From the NCBI RefSeq assembly GCF_020740795.1, contig NC_067287.1:33969501-34033500 (forward strand): a stretch of 64,000 bases of DNA, read 5' to 3'. Shown one piece after another: positions 37,701 through 51,500 of the stretch. Under the pieces are notes generated by a model, which was not told the DNA's origin, made no database searches, and saw only the letters and a program-made list of their open reading frames with translations. This DNA is from Apus apus. Lineage: Eukaryota > Chordata > Aves > Apodiformes > Apodidae. Each line of letters opens with the position of its first letter. Position 1 is the stretch's first letter. Both the position numbers and the translations under genes were made by a program.

Positions 37701-38047
37701 CGTGCTCCACGGACGATTCATCGTTATATTCATAGAAAACAGCAGCTGAAGACTCCAGTTTGACTGCTGCTTTCTTAGGAAAAGCAAAAGAGAACCCAAC
37801 TCTATGTCCTTGAGTTCCTTGAACTTGATCTCCAAATTTGTTAGCGTCGGATTTATCACTACATGCATTTCCAGGAGTGGAAGAAGTAACGGAAGCCACG
37901 TCTTTGCAATTCTGGGCATCTTGCATTAATGAGCAGCTGAAATCCTGCTTGTTGGCAGGATCTATGGCAGCACTTGGTGGGATATCATTGCAATGATCTT
38001 GCACTGTCACTGTCGTGGATTTGAACATTGGCCCACTTCCAGGAGCA
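34750..38047 (-). CDS. ZNF804A: zinc finger protein 804A, last coding exon (exon 4)
   Basis: The acceptor is cttcctag; the first base completes a split Cys codon with exon 3, then APGSGPMFKSTTV follows. The exon stays open for 1098 codons and ends in SPHPAVIPLQPLF-stop. Stretches I recognise from vertebrate ZNF804A, in order: GFSFAFPKKAAVKLESSAA, SRKSRFVPGAC, CEPFVPVLSKHGSNVLQWPS, SYSCNPLYFDFKS, RKRRQHTCSSSSDES, SSLCHYELAESLP, ITTIHHTVLQQHAA and LLSPHPAVIPLQPLF. ZNF804A is a nuclear C2H2 protein linked to transcript regulation and to psychiatric risk in humans. The exon encodes no zinc finger. It has basic clusters (RKRKRRRR next to a His/Cys-rich stretch at about 36560-36635; RRRK at about 35910) that may act as nuclear localisation signals, and a proline-rich C-terminus (34750-35300). 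The poly-Ala run I recall after QQHAA in human is absent. The frame extends 50 codons into intron 3, which is read-through. Confidence 0.96.
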
Positions 38048-40911
<2,864 letters not shown>

Positions 40912-40929
40912 TTATGCAAAGCTGTTCTG

Positions 40930-41230
40930 TAGCCTGTCAACCCCTCAGAAGGTGCTGCTTGCTCGCCAGGCAGTTCTTCTGCCCCAGATGCTGGACATGG
41001 CATTTGTCACTGCTGATCCATGGGAGGTCCCTGTCAGCCCTTTTCTGCAGCCTACCAAGGTCTCTGTGGACCTGCCCTGCCACATTATCAGATTGGTATT
41101 CTCTGCAAAGCTCCTGAGAGTGCTCTGTCCTGTCATCCAGGTCATTAGTAAGGATGTTAAAGGGTCCTGTCCCAGCAGGAATCCCCAAGGAATGTAATGG
41201 CCAGAGGAGTCTGGTAGTTTGAAATGGGAA
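40930..41230 (-). mobile_element. CR1 internal (reverse transcriptase region) fragment, antisense
   Basis: The plus strand is the complement of the CR1 ORF2 region around the RT C-terminal half. Landmarks are 'agatgctggacatggcattt', 'cttttctgcagcctaccaagg', 'ctctgcaaagctcctgagagtg' and 'catccaggtcattagtaagg' with 'atgttaaa'. The order matches avian CR1 read 3' to 5'. Frames are broken and both ends are missing, so this is an old internal fragment within ZNF804A intron 2. Confidence 0.8.
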
Positions 41231-42436
41231 GATCATCTCTTCAGAGGAGCTTGTTTTCTGCTCTCATTGGTGGCTGACACAGCAATTAAGCAGCCACTGA
41301 GATTCAATCCAGTATCTAATTTGCTTTTGTCTCCAGCCTGTTTCTTTGGATAGAAGTACAAATGCACAGCTCTGTTTATCCAAACAAAAGGGGCTTTTGT
41401 TTTCTTTATATCACAGACGAAAAACATGCAGAGACTTTTCTAATCCTTCATGTAACAAAAAGAACTTTGGTAGGTCCCAAACCCCATTGGTGTATCATTC
41501 AGTTGTTCAGCATGGCTCACAGTCCAGATGACATCAACTTATGAGATAGTGATCTCATAATTCTGGGACAAACCCAGTAACTTGCCACCATTTTCATGTC
41601 CGAGGCCTAAGAGCTGGCCACGAACAGGGGCTATGTGGATTTGTAAAAGCAATAATTCTAACACCAATTTTTTCAAGCAGCATTGACAGCTTTTCATCTC
41701 ACTGATAGCACATGTTAGATACACAGGTAATGGAGTTTGCAGAACTCTAGAAGCACTTTTTCCCCTACTCCTATTCCATTTCTTATTTCACTCTTTTGGT
41801 ACTTTTTTTCCTATTCACAGAAAAACAGCCTTCACATAACATCATTAATTTAAGCACTGGATTTATCTTTACCATTTTGGGTGATACTAATGCTATCTTG
41901 GCAGTCTATTTAATGCCAAGAAACATAAAGGTAGAAACATGCTGAGAAAGCAAACAAATGTCTGCAGAAAAATGAGCATTACTCTTTATTTTCAATTTTT
42001 GCATTATTTTTCCAACAACTGGATATTCCTTTGAAGACACTCTTGACAGATAAAGAGAAGTAATTTGAAAGGTAATAATTTCTACCATTTGCATTTTCTA
42101 GATAGAGCTATTAGTTTTCATGTGCTAATGCAGTTTAAGGTCATAAATTCACAAAACTGGATGGATGGAAGCTTTTTTCCAAAGAAAAAAAGTTTGAAAT
42201 ATGAAGGAACCTAGTGTAACATATTTTATTTCTGAGTATTCATGCTTTCCTAAAGATAGTATGATACTGACTTTGCTTCCCACCAGCCACTCCTGAAACG
42301 CAAAGGATTTCATTTCACAGGCGACAGTTCTGAGCACTCAGAATACCAGAGAAGGGATCCAGTTTGCTCCTCCCCACTTCCAGCATTCACACACAGGATT
42401 TAATTCCATTTTGCAGAGCTCAGTAATACCTCCTTT

Positions 42437-42457
42437 CCCCCCCCGCACCCCCCCCCC
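42437..42457. repeat. C-rich tract (G-quadruplex potential on the minus strand)
   Basis: A run of C interrupted once by GCA: eight C, then GCA, then ten C. The minus strand, which is the ZNF804A sense strand in intron 2, therefore has two long G runs. Confidence 0.8.
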
Positions 42458-43107
42458 AGTGGGTAAGAAGTATGCAACAAAGCAGCAGCAGAAAGAGATC
42501 AAAGGGTGCTTTTTCACAGGTTAAAAAGGAGAAGCTGAGGTGTGTACAAATCCATAATCACCCTCCAGCAGCAGCAGCACTTTACTGTAATTACTGGGAT
42601 GATTATGATCAGTGATTTGATTCTGACCAGATTTTGACCCCTTTTCTTTTCTGGCTGCAAGTTAGCAGGGCTCCATGCCGTCGAGAGTGCTGAAGCTAAC
42701 ATGACTCCTCGTTTCAGGGTGTGAGTAGGGTCTCACTCACAGGGAACAGGGACAATGCTGTTAAAGGAAGTTGTATGTGACCTTGGAGGCACAGAGATGT
42801 ATCATGCCTAGCATTGCCAAGCAAACATCATCCTACCAATCTGAGCCTCTCGTCAGCCTGATCAGTCATTATCTATTTAGCACATACCAGAGCTAGTCCA
42901 GAAGAACCGTTTACAATTTTTAAGTAATTAAATTGTTCCCCTTCATTGCTACAAGTAGGTGTCAACATGTAAGACACAGGAGCCTGGCAGAAGTTGTGTG
43001 TGCACAGCTTTCGTGTCAGGCCGTCTGCTCTTCTCTTCTGGAGAACTAGTCATTCCAGAGCTCCCCTTCTGTTAGGGCCTCCTGACAAATACACTGCCCC
43101 TTTCCTG

Positions 43108-43720
43108 TGCAGGCCAATGGCATCCTGGGGTGCATTAGAAAGGGTGTGGTTAGTCGGTCAAGAGAGGTTCTCCTCCCCCTCTGTTCTGCCCTGGTGAGGC
43201 TGCATCTGGAGTATTGTGTTCAGTTCTGGGCCCCTCAGTTCAAGAAGGACAGGGAACTGCTTGAAAGAGTCCAGCACAGAGCTACAAAGATGATTAAGGG
43301 AGTGGAACATCTCCCTTATGAGGAAAGGCTGAGGGAGCTGGGTCTCTTTAGTTTGGAGAAAAGGAGACTGAGGGGTGACCTCATCAATGTTTACAAATAT
43401 GTAAAGGGTGAGTGTCAAGAAGATGGAGTTAAGCTTTTTTCAGTGATGACCAGTGATAGGACAAGGAGTAATGGATACAAATTGGAGCATAGGAGGTTTA
43501 AGGTCAATATCAGAAAAATTTTTTTTACTGTGAGAGTGACAGAGCACTGGAACAGGCTGCCCAGAGAGGTTGTGGAGTCTCCTTCCCTGGAGACATTCAA
43601 AACCTGCCTGGACGCCTTCCTGTGTGATGTACTCTAGGTGACCCTGCTCTGGCAGGGGGGTTGGACTAGATGATCTTTTGAGGTCCCTTCCAACCCCTAG
43701 GATTCTGTGATTATGTGATC
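43108..43720 (+). mobile_element. CR1 LINE, 5'-truncated, open ORF2 C-terminus
   Basis: A sense-oriented CR1 3' end. The frame 43107-43637 stays open for 176 codons and carries the CR1 ORF2 C-terminal signature: [57 protein letters not shown] and the terminal FLCDVL. A short 3' UTR follows ('ctagatgatc', 'aggtcccttccaacccc') and then a degenerate ATTCTGTGATTATGTGAT tail. It closely matches the antisense copy at 47895-48500, and both are truncated within about 20 bases of the same point. Opposite in orientation to ZNF804A, inside intron 2. Confidence 0.93.
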
Positions 43721-45200
43721 CGTAAGGATTATACCTAGGGAATTCCTGAGGACTTTATTCAGCAAGTACATATGTATGATTGGAACTTGGTTGTAGACCA
43801 CAGAACACGCACCAGGTGCAAATTGTTTTAAGGCCTGATTAGGCAGTCTCCAAAAATACTATTTCCTGTACATAAAAGGTCATCTAAGTGGGAAAATGTG
43901 TTTGTACTTTTGCATATTTCAATTTTTCCATTTGTCTTTATTTAGCCATCTGATAAACCACCATCACCTGTCTTCCCTTACTGCACTTAGTCATGCTAGT
44001 GATTGCTAGCACTGCATTTATTCAGCCTTATGTTTGTATTTTGTTGGGTTTGCTTGTACTATGCAAAGGAAAACAAGATATTACCCAATTACATGTAAAC
44101 TACCATTAGTCCATGCATCTGAGCCTCACTAGGCTCCCACAAAGCCTGTTCAGAATTTTTTAAAAAGTGTGCTTTATTCCTAAAAAGCATCTTTTTCTTA
44201 ATGTTTTTATGCCTTTCCATGCAGCAGAGCTATTCACTAATGCTAACTTGCATCATTGGTTTAATGCCTGTTATGGTTTTTTTCGTGGATCAGTAAGCAA
44301 ATAATTAGCAGGTAGTCACACAGTATTCTGTATTTTGCTCTGCTTATGAACCAGCTCAAAATGTGTAAGTCTTAGCAAGCAGAGTTCAACAAACAGTTCA
44401 CAATGAATAATTAAATGACATGTCTCCAAGAAAACCTAATGCCTTCATCATTATCCTGATACACTCTGTTGCCATCTTGAACGTGCAGAGCACACATCAC
44501 AGTTGTTTTGCAAAGGACTTCCCCAAGTGCAGAGCAACAGGAAGCCTGACCCTGATTCTCCAGCCTTGCAATGGCATCCTGCAACTTGGCCAGAAGCTGC
44601 ATTATTTTTTAAAAAAATCTAATTAACAGTGAGCCTGAAGCAGAAATACTCCACCTATTTCTAATGAACTCCACTGGGAATCTTACTGCACACCTGGTAC
44701 AACACGCTGAGCTGAGGTATGCAAGTCCAGACAGGAAGGAAGACTTTACCAGCTCCCATGTGTCTATGCAGGGATGGAACCATACAGGAGCAGACCTCAT
44801 GAGGTCCAAACTCAGGTCTGGCTGTATTTCAGTCAGAGGCATCCAGCTCAGGTGTCCTCAGGATTGACACAGAAGATACTCATAAAAAAAAAATAATCAA
44901 AGAAATCCTAAATGGACTTAACAGTGTGACTCCATTTCTGGTTACCACCATTGTCTTTATTTCCCCATTTCTACTACATTAGCCAGTTCATCTCAGCAGG
45001 CCACTTGTCAAAAAGCTCATGCCAAGTTTCCATAAACTCCCCAGTGTTTTGTAACATAGGAAAACACAAGCCCAGATCCTGCTGCAGGAGGCAGGTGCTT
45101 CAAGACCTCTGCAGATCAAAGCTTCTCAAACACAAAGACACATTATGGCGTGAAGTGTACATCTTACATCGCTGTTACAAGCTTCCTGCCACCTTGCCAA

Positions 45201-45247
45201 GTGGTTGGTTTTGTTTTGGGTTTGGGTTTTGTTTTGTTTTTTTTTTA
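45201..45247. repeat. T/G-rich low-complexity tract
   Basis: GGTTTTGTTTTGGGTTTGGG-type sequence ending in a T run. One of several compositionally similar tracts in the window. Confidence 0.8.
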
Positions 45248-46530
45248 ACTCAAGGTATAAGCATCTGTAACATCAGCACTTCAAACTAAAGGTCTTAAAA
45301 AGATGGAGAAGACAGTAATTAATAAATATCCTCAGGACACAAAAGGCTGAATAGTGAAACACAATGTACCTGATTACGATGATATCAGGTGATAAAATGA
45401 GGAGAAAAACCCAGAAACAAAACCAGCCTCAAAAAAAGCATTTTTTACTTCGAAATATTTAGTATTATCAGAACTGACTCTGAAGTAAAGCAGTGAAACT
45501 TTTAACAAAGTTTTTGAAACTGAAGGGGAAATCGTTACAAGCACCAGGATTGAGACAGGCTCCCTGTAGCATCAGTATCCCACATAAAACCAGCCCTTCT
45601 CCCCAGCACAAAGGCATCATCTAAGGGCTGCTTATCCAAAGAGGCACTCACAAACTACTCGTGCAACGCTTCTCTCTCTAGTTTAGGAACAACTTTAACA
45701 GGGTCAGGAACCAATGGGAACAGTTTTGTAACAGCAGGAGTCAGAAAGATGCCTATCAGGGGATTTCAGGGCAGTGCAGTTCAGATATTATTATGTTAAT
45801 TTGCTTTTGACCTTAGATTACCAATTAAATTACATGGACTTTTACAATGTTGAAAATAGGGAGACTATTAATTCATTTTCTGATTAATGGAAGCATAAAA
45901 TTACAGAACTTAACAGCCATGACACCAAATTCTGCTTCTTTACTGTCTTTTTATGTTATCAGGAAAAATGACTGTGTTCCCAGCAGTGGCTGAATCATGA
46001 ATGTAAGCAGTTGTTAACTTTTAAAAAACAACTCATCAAAGTAAAACTTCCTTTTCTTGCTCAAAGCACTAAAACATCAAGTCTTTGTTGTACACCTTGC
46101 AATTCCTATCACAGCTCTTTTCCCATTCAGATTCTCCTGAAAGGTCAGATACAGCAGAGTCTAAGTATTGGTGAACAACCAGAAGCAAAGAACAAGCCTG
46201 CTCCTACTGCCCTTCCCCAACCAGCCACAGCAGCGTGAGGCTGAGACCATGAAAACATGGGATATTCTGTCCTATGCCTGTGTCCTAAATCCACAGGAGC
46301 TTCCTCCTGCTCCTGTGCTGCCTATAACTCCATTCGCACCCTGCAAGGAGCTCCAAGTCCACTGCAGCTTCATCCTGCCCTGCAAAAGTTTGTGAAGTAC
46401 CTAAACGTGGCAGCCATGGGTTGGTAGTTCAGTGCTGCTGCGGAGGTGGCAGAAAAGTGGCATTTAGATTTATTGAAAACATTTATTCTCTCTAAATCTG
46501 TACAAAACCACATTTTTATTAGTAAATAAA

Positions 46531-46620
46531 GGTGGTTTGTTGTTTGTTTTGTTTTGTTCTTTAACTTGTATTCAGTTTGTGGGTTTTTCGAGTTTTGTTT
46601 TGTTGTGTTTTGTTTGTTTT
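46531..46620. repeat. T/G-rich (GTTTT)n-type tract
   Basis: Two blocks of GTTTT-type repeats (46531-46560 and 46575-46620) separated by a short mixed stretch. They end about 130 bases before a CR1 insertion. Confidence 0.8.
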
Positions 46621-46749
46621 AACCTGATTCCTACTTTATACAGGGATTAAATAGGAGTATTGCTTAGCATCTGGTGATTATTCTAGAAGCTACTCCCCTT
46701 TTTCTGAATCTCACGTGACTGTTGTCAACATACTCCCTCTTAACTGAGT

Positions 46750-47886
46750 CTTCCTCAGCTTCAGCGAGGCTTTTGACCCTGTCTCCCATAAAATCCTTCT
46801 GGATAAGTGTGAGTTAGTAGACCGGACAGTGAGATGGATCAAGAACTGGCTAAACAATAGAGCCCAGAGGGTTGTGATCAATGGTGCAGAGTCCAGATGG
46901 AGACCTGTGACTAGTGGTGTTCCCCAGGGTCAATACTGGGCCCAGCCTTTTTCACTATCTTCATCGATGACATGGATGAGGGGATAGAGTTTGTCCTCAG
47001 CCAGTTTGCTGATGACACGAAGATGGGAGGACTGGCTGGTACACCTGAAGGCTGTGCAGCCGTTCAGCAAGATCTAGACCCAATGGAAAGCTGGGCAAAG
47101 ATGAACCTTATGAGGTTCAACGAGAGTAAGTGTAGAGTCCTGCACCTGGGGGGAAAAAACACCATGCACCAGTAGAGATTAGGAGTTGACCTGCTAGAAA
47201 GCAGCCCCATGGAGAAGGACCTTGGGGTCCTAGTAGACAAGAAGTTATTCATGGGACAGCAATGTGCCCTCGTGGCCAAGAGAGTCAATAATATCTTGGG
47301 ATGTATTAAGAACAGTGTGGCCAGCAGGTTAAGGGAGGTTCTCCTCCTCCTCCTCTACTCTGCCCTCAGAAGACCACATCTGGAGTATTGTGTCCAGCTC
47401 TGGGTTTCCCAGTTCAAGAGGGACAGGGATATGCTGGAAAGAGTCCAAGGGAGGCTACAAGGATGATTAAGGGAATGGAACACCTGTCATATGAGGAAAG
47501 GCTGAGAGACCTGGGGCAGTTTTGTCTTGAGAAGACTAAGAGGGGACCTTATTAATGTCTACAAATATCTGAAGGGTGGATGTCAAGAATGGGCCAGTCT
47601 CTATCCAGCGATGACCTGTGAGAGGATGAGGGGAAATGGCACCAAGTGACAACACAGGAAGTTCCACCTCAACATGAGGAAAAACTTCTTTCCTGTGAGG
47701 GTGACAGAGGCCTGGGACAGGCTGCCCGGAGAGCCTGTAGAGTCTCCTTCTCTGGAGAATTTCAAGACCCATCTGGACACATTGGTTAGTGATGTCCCCT
47801 TGGTGTTCCTGCTGCAGCAGGGGGCTTGGACTTGATGATCTTCAGAGGTCCCTTTGCAACCCCTGTGATTCTGTGATTCTATGAAA
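46750..47886 (+). mobile_element. CR1 LINE, 5'-truncated, with reverse transcriptase remnant
   Basis: The longest CR1 copy here, about 1.1 kb. Broken frames encode CR1 RT motifs in order: FDPVSHKIL-like, 'WIKNWLN', a GVPQG-type segment, the catalytic-loop region SQFADDTKM (about 47000-47030, the [FY]ADD box), WAKMNLMRFNESKC, then the C-terminal region. It ends in CTGTGATTCTGTGATTCTATG repeats at 47864-47886. Several stops and frameshifts show it is inactive, and it is more diverged than the copies at 43108 and 47895. Its tail abuts the antisense copy that follows. Confidence 0.92.
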
Positions 47887-47915
47887 TGAGACAGTTTCAT
47901 AGAATCACAGAATCA
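47866..47915. repeat. perfect 21-bp inverted repeat at the CR1 tail-to-tail junction
   Basis: The left arm 47866-47886 and right arm 47895-47915 are exact reverse complements, separated by 8 bp (TGAGACAG). The arms are the terminal tail repeats of two CR1 elements in opposite orientation. The homology continues outward imperfectly for about 600 bp on each side. Confidence 0.95.
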
Positions 47916-48500
47916 TAGAATCCTAGGGGTTGGAAGGGACCTCGAAAGATCATCTAGTCCAACCCCCCCCGCCAGAGCAGGGTCACCTAGAGTACATCAC
48001 ACAGGAATGCATCCAGGTGGGTTTTGAATGTCTCCAGTGAAGGAGACTCCACAACCTCTCTGGGCAGCCTGTTCCAGTGCTCTGTCACTCTTACAGTAAA
48101 AAAATTTTTTTGGATATTCACCTTGAACCTCCTATGCTCCAATTTACACCCATTACCCCTTGTCCTATCACTGGTCATCACTGAGAAGAGCCTAACTCCA
48201 TCTCCCTGACACTCACCCCTTACATATTTGTAAACATTGATGAGGTCACCCCTCAGCCTCCTTTTCTCCAAGCTAAAGAGACCCAGCTCCCTCAACCTTT
48301 CCTCATAAGGGAGATGTTCCACTCCCTTAATCATCTTTGTAGCTCTGAGCTGGACTCTTTCCAGCAGTTCCCTGTCCTTCTTGAACTGAGGGGCCCAGAA
48401 CTGGACACAATACTCCAGATGCGGCCTCACCAATGCAGAATAGAGGGGGAGGAGAACCTCTCTTGACCGACTAACCACACCCTTTCTAATGCACCCCAGT
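47895..48500 (-). mobile_element. CR1 LINE, 5'-truncated, antisense, open ORF2 C-terminus
   Basis: The complement of a CR1 3' end, starting with TTTCATAGAATCACAG at the tail. On the minus strand a frame stays open for 163 codons (48478-47987). It carries [57 protein letters not shown] and the terminal FLCDVL. It differs from the 43108 copy at only about a dozen residues in 160. Truncation is at 'ctggggtgcattag' near 48500. The open frame and similarity suggest a relatively recent insertion, placed directly against the 3' end of the older CR1 on its left. Confidence 0.93.
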
Positions 48501-51500
48501 TTATTGCTTCTTTAGGTGAATTTCGGCCTGACAAAGTGACAATGTACTCATTAGATAAACACTTGCCACACCAACCCAGATGAGCTGAGTATTCTTTTGC
48601 AAAGTGGATTAAGCTTAATCAATTATAAATAATAACTGAACAATCAGAGGTTCTGTAACACCTGTCAACACTCAAATGGGGAACGAAACATGCCATTTAA
48701 AGTTGAAAACATTGCTTACTAAGACATAAAATACATATCTTTCTGTCTTAGGTTGTTTGTGAGGACATACATTTTTCTGTTCTACAAGTGGAGACTCTTC
48801 ACGCAGCATGACAGGGCTGTGTCTCTTCACTTGCACTCTGGTCTGCCATTCAACATGCTCTCCATGACCATATCTTTCATATTATTTAAAAATAAGAAAT
48901 AAAAAAATAAAAAAATCTCCCTTTGTAAAGACTAAAGAAAAAACTAAAGCTCAAGGAAAAAAATACTATAATGCAAGAACACCTTACCCTGTTAGTGCTC
49001 CAACCCTTCCTTAGGAGGAGTTAAACAAGGCAATTTATTTCTACAGAAAGGAGAAATAGATTTCTCAATGAAATTAGTAATTCTGCAACTCAAATAGGCA
49101 GGCTAAGTAAGAAATTAATAAACAATCTTTCTTTGTGTTGTTTTTTTTTTCCTTTCTGCTAGTAAGGAATTACTGCTACAATGTATTCCTGCACTAGAAG
49201 AGAAACTGGGGGGCAATTTAACAGCAGCCTGAAAGTGTTGGATGGGATAGGGAGTTAACACAGCAGAAGGAGTCACTTCTTGCTAGTTGCAGGGAAAGCT
49301 TCCTCCTCGCTGAGGTGATGCAGCCCCAGAGCACATCATCTACAGGCACTGTGGCATCTTCAGCCCCATGGAAATTCAAGGCATGGCTGAAGAAAAATCC
49401 TTGTCTTACTCAGTGATTTCCTGCAGGTGAGCAGGAAGCCAGCAACTCCTTCAAACCACTAGTTTTACAATTTCTGTCCTAAGCAGTGAGTTATCCCCTC
49501 ACCTCACCGGTGTATGGACTACACTGGCCACTCTCTTTTCAAGAGGCCTTTAATAAGGTACATTGATCTAGAGCTGCCTTATGATGAACTTCAGGTTTGT
49601 TGCAAGTTCTAAGTTGCTTCTAACTGCCTCTGACTATAGCTGTATGCATCTCACTTTAAGCTGCAAAACTTAAACCCTTTCCTGAAAACAGAGAGCTCCA
49701 CAAATATGCAACAGAACCACGTTCTGTATGATGGGATATTCAGCCCTCCAGATCACAACGAGCATTCAAGTTGTGAAAAATAGCTTCCTCTTCTATTGCT
49801 ACCACAAATTGCAGCCATAAAGATGATCTCTTAATATCAGAAGAAACACAAAACCCACAGATAGAGATAGATGCAGGATTTTGAAATAGTAAGTCCTTGG
49901 ACTCCAGAGTATTCCTGAATACGTAGATTCACTTGATGTGAAACTAGGCTCTTCTTCCAGCATGGTCATGAGCACCATCCCAGACTGTGAAAGTGGGTAT
50001 GAATCAGGAGGAAGGAAAGGCTAGGATTGTTTTATCTGCCCGTCGTGGTTCCAAAGGGAGGCAGGTGACGAGTAGATCAGCTTTTTCATAATTCGAGGGG
50101 TTTTTAATTTAACTTTAAATGAATTGATGTAATGCAAATGTTCATAGACAAGGACAACTTGCTCAGGACCACACTCGAGCAATTTGCAGTGGTTCAGTTT
50201 GTTCTGCAGAGTGCAAAAAAGTATTGCAGAACCAGCTTTTACAACCAGACCCTACAAATACATACTAAATATACGTATTGTGACATACAAGTTAAAACTC
50301 ACATTGTTATTTTCTACTTTCAAATTAAAAAAATCTGAAATTATTTTATAATGAAAGACAACTGGTTTTTGAGACTACTTCATACTCATATATGAAGCAT
50401 CTTGTTCAAGTGTCTGGAGTTCAGTCACATTTTCCTGTGTAATTTCATAGAAAAAAATAAATGAAACGAGATTAAATTGAAAACCAAAACCAAATGAAGG
50501 CCTGTTTTCAAAATCATGAGGAAAATCAGAATATTAAATATTTTGCACACTTGCACATGTAATATACATGAAAGCTAATTATCTTTGATGAAGATCTTAC
50601 TAGTTACTCTTGATTAGGTGACTGCAAAAAATACACACTGGGGCAATGGAAGGAATAATAAATCTTTCTTTGCTTTCTGTTCAACATTTTACCTTCAGAA
50701 ATTACCTGCCAGAAAGAGACACACACTTAATTATGTGATGATTAATGCCCTTCCTAGCATAGTAAGCTGTTTTCTTTGACATTCTGGTGCCTGCTCATCC
50801 TCCTTTCCAGTGCAGGGGGCTGCAGGATTCAGATAGCACTGTGGCTTTCAGTTGAACCAAGGCTCCAGGGCTTTGACAAATAACAGGTTGTGGAGCTTAA
50901 ATTAAGGCTTTTGTGGCTTTTTGGGTTTAGATAACAAAGTTTTCTAAAGTTGACTAAATGGCCACAGCATTGCCATTGTGCAAAAACATTGTTTTAAGCC
51001 TGCAGAACTGCTGAGTGTTGCCTACCCAGTATTTCCCTGCCACAGCCAAGCCCACGTGTAACAGCAGCCTGGTCTTATTGCAAGCTGCAGGGTATTTTTT
51101 GTCAGCTTCAGCAAAAATCAGCAGAATACTCCATAAATATTAAGGTCAAGACCAAAGAAAACAGCAGAGAAGTACAGAGTTAGCATCTTACCCATCAAAT
51201 TAATTTTACCAGATAATGAAAAGAACACAAAGCTGACACACACTTGTGCAGCTGGGAAGTGGTTCCATATGCTAGTCTCTAATTTAAAGGTATTTATTTT
51301 AATGACTCTAGGTCTAATTCTGCTTCTCTTGAAGTCAATGGAGAAACTCCCACTGGGCTCAGGGAGAGCAGAGGTTTTTAATTCAGCATGGAAATACTCA
51401 GTAGCACTTAAGGGAGCATCTTCAGTCGCAAAGATTAAAGACAAGATGGGTACCCATCACTTCTTTGAGGACACTTCACACCCACTCCTGCACCATTCAG

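Noticed and set aside
34785..37763. Plus-strand open frames of 80-142 codons opposite the ZNF804A exon
   Set aside because: They are antisense shadows of a conserved 1098-codon coding exon and have no independent support.
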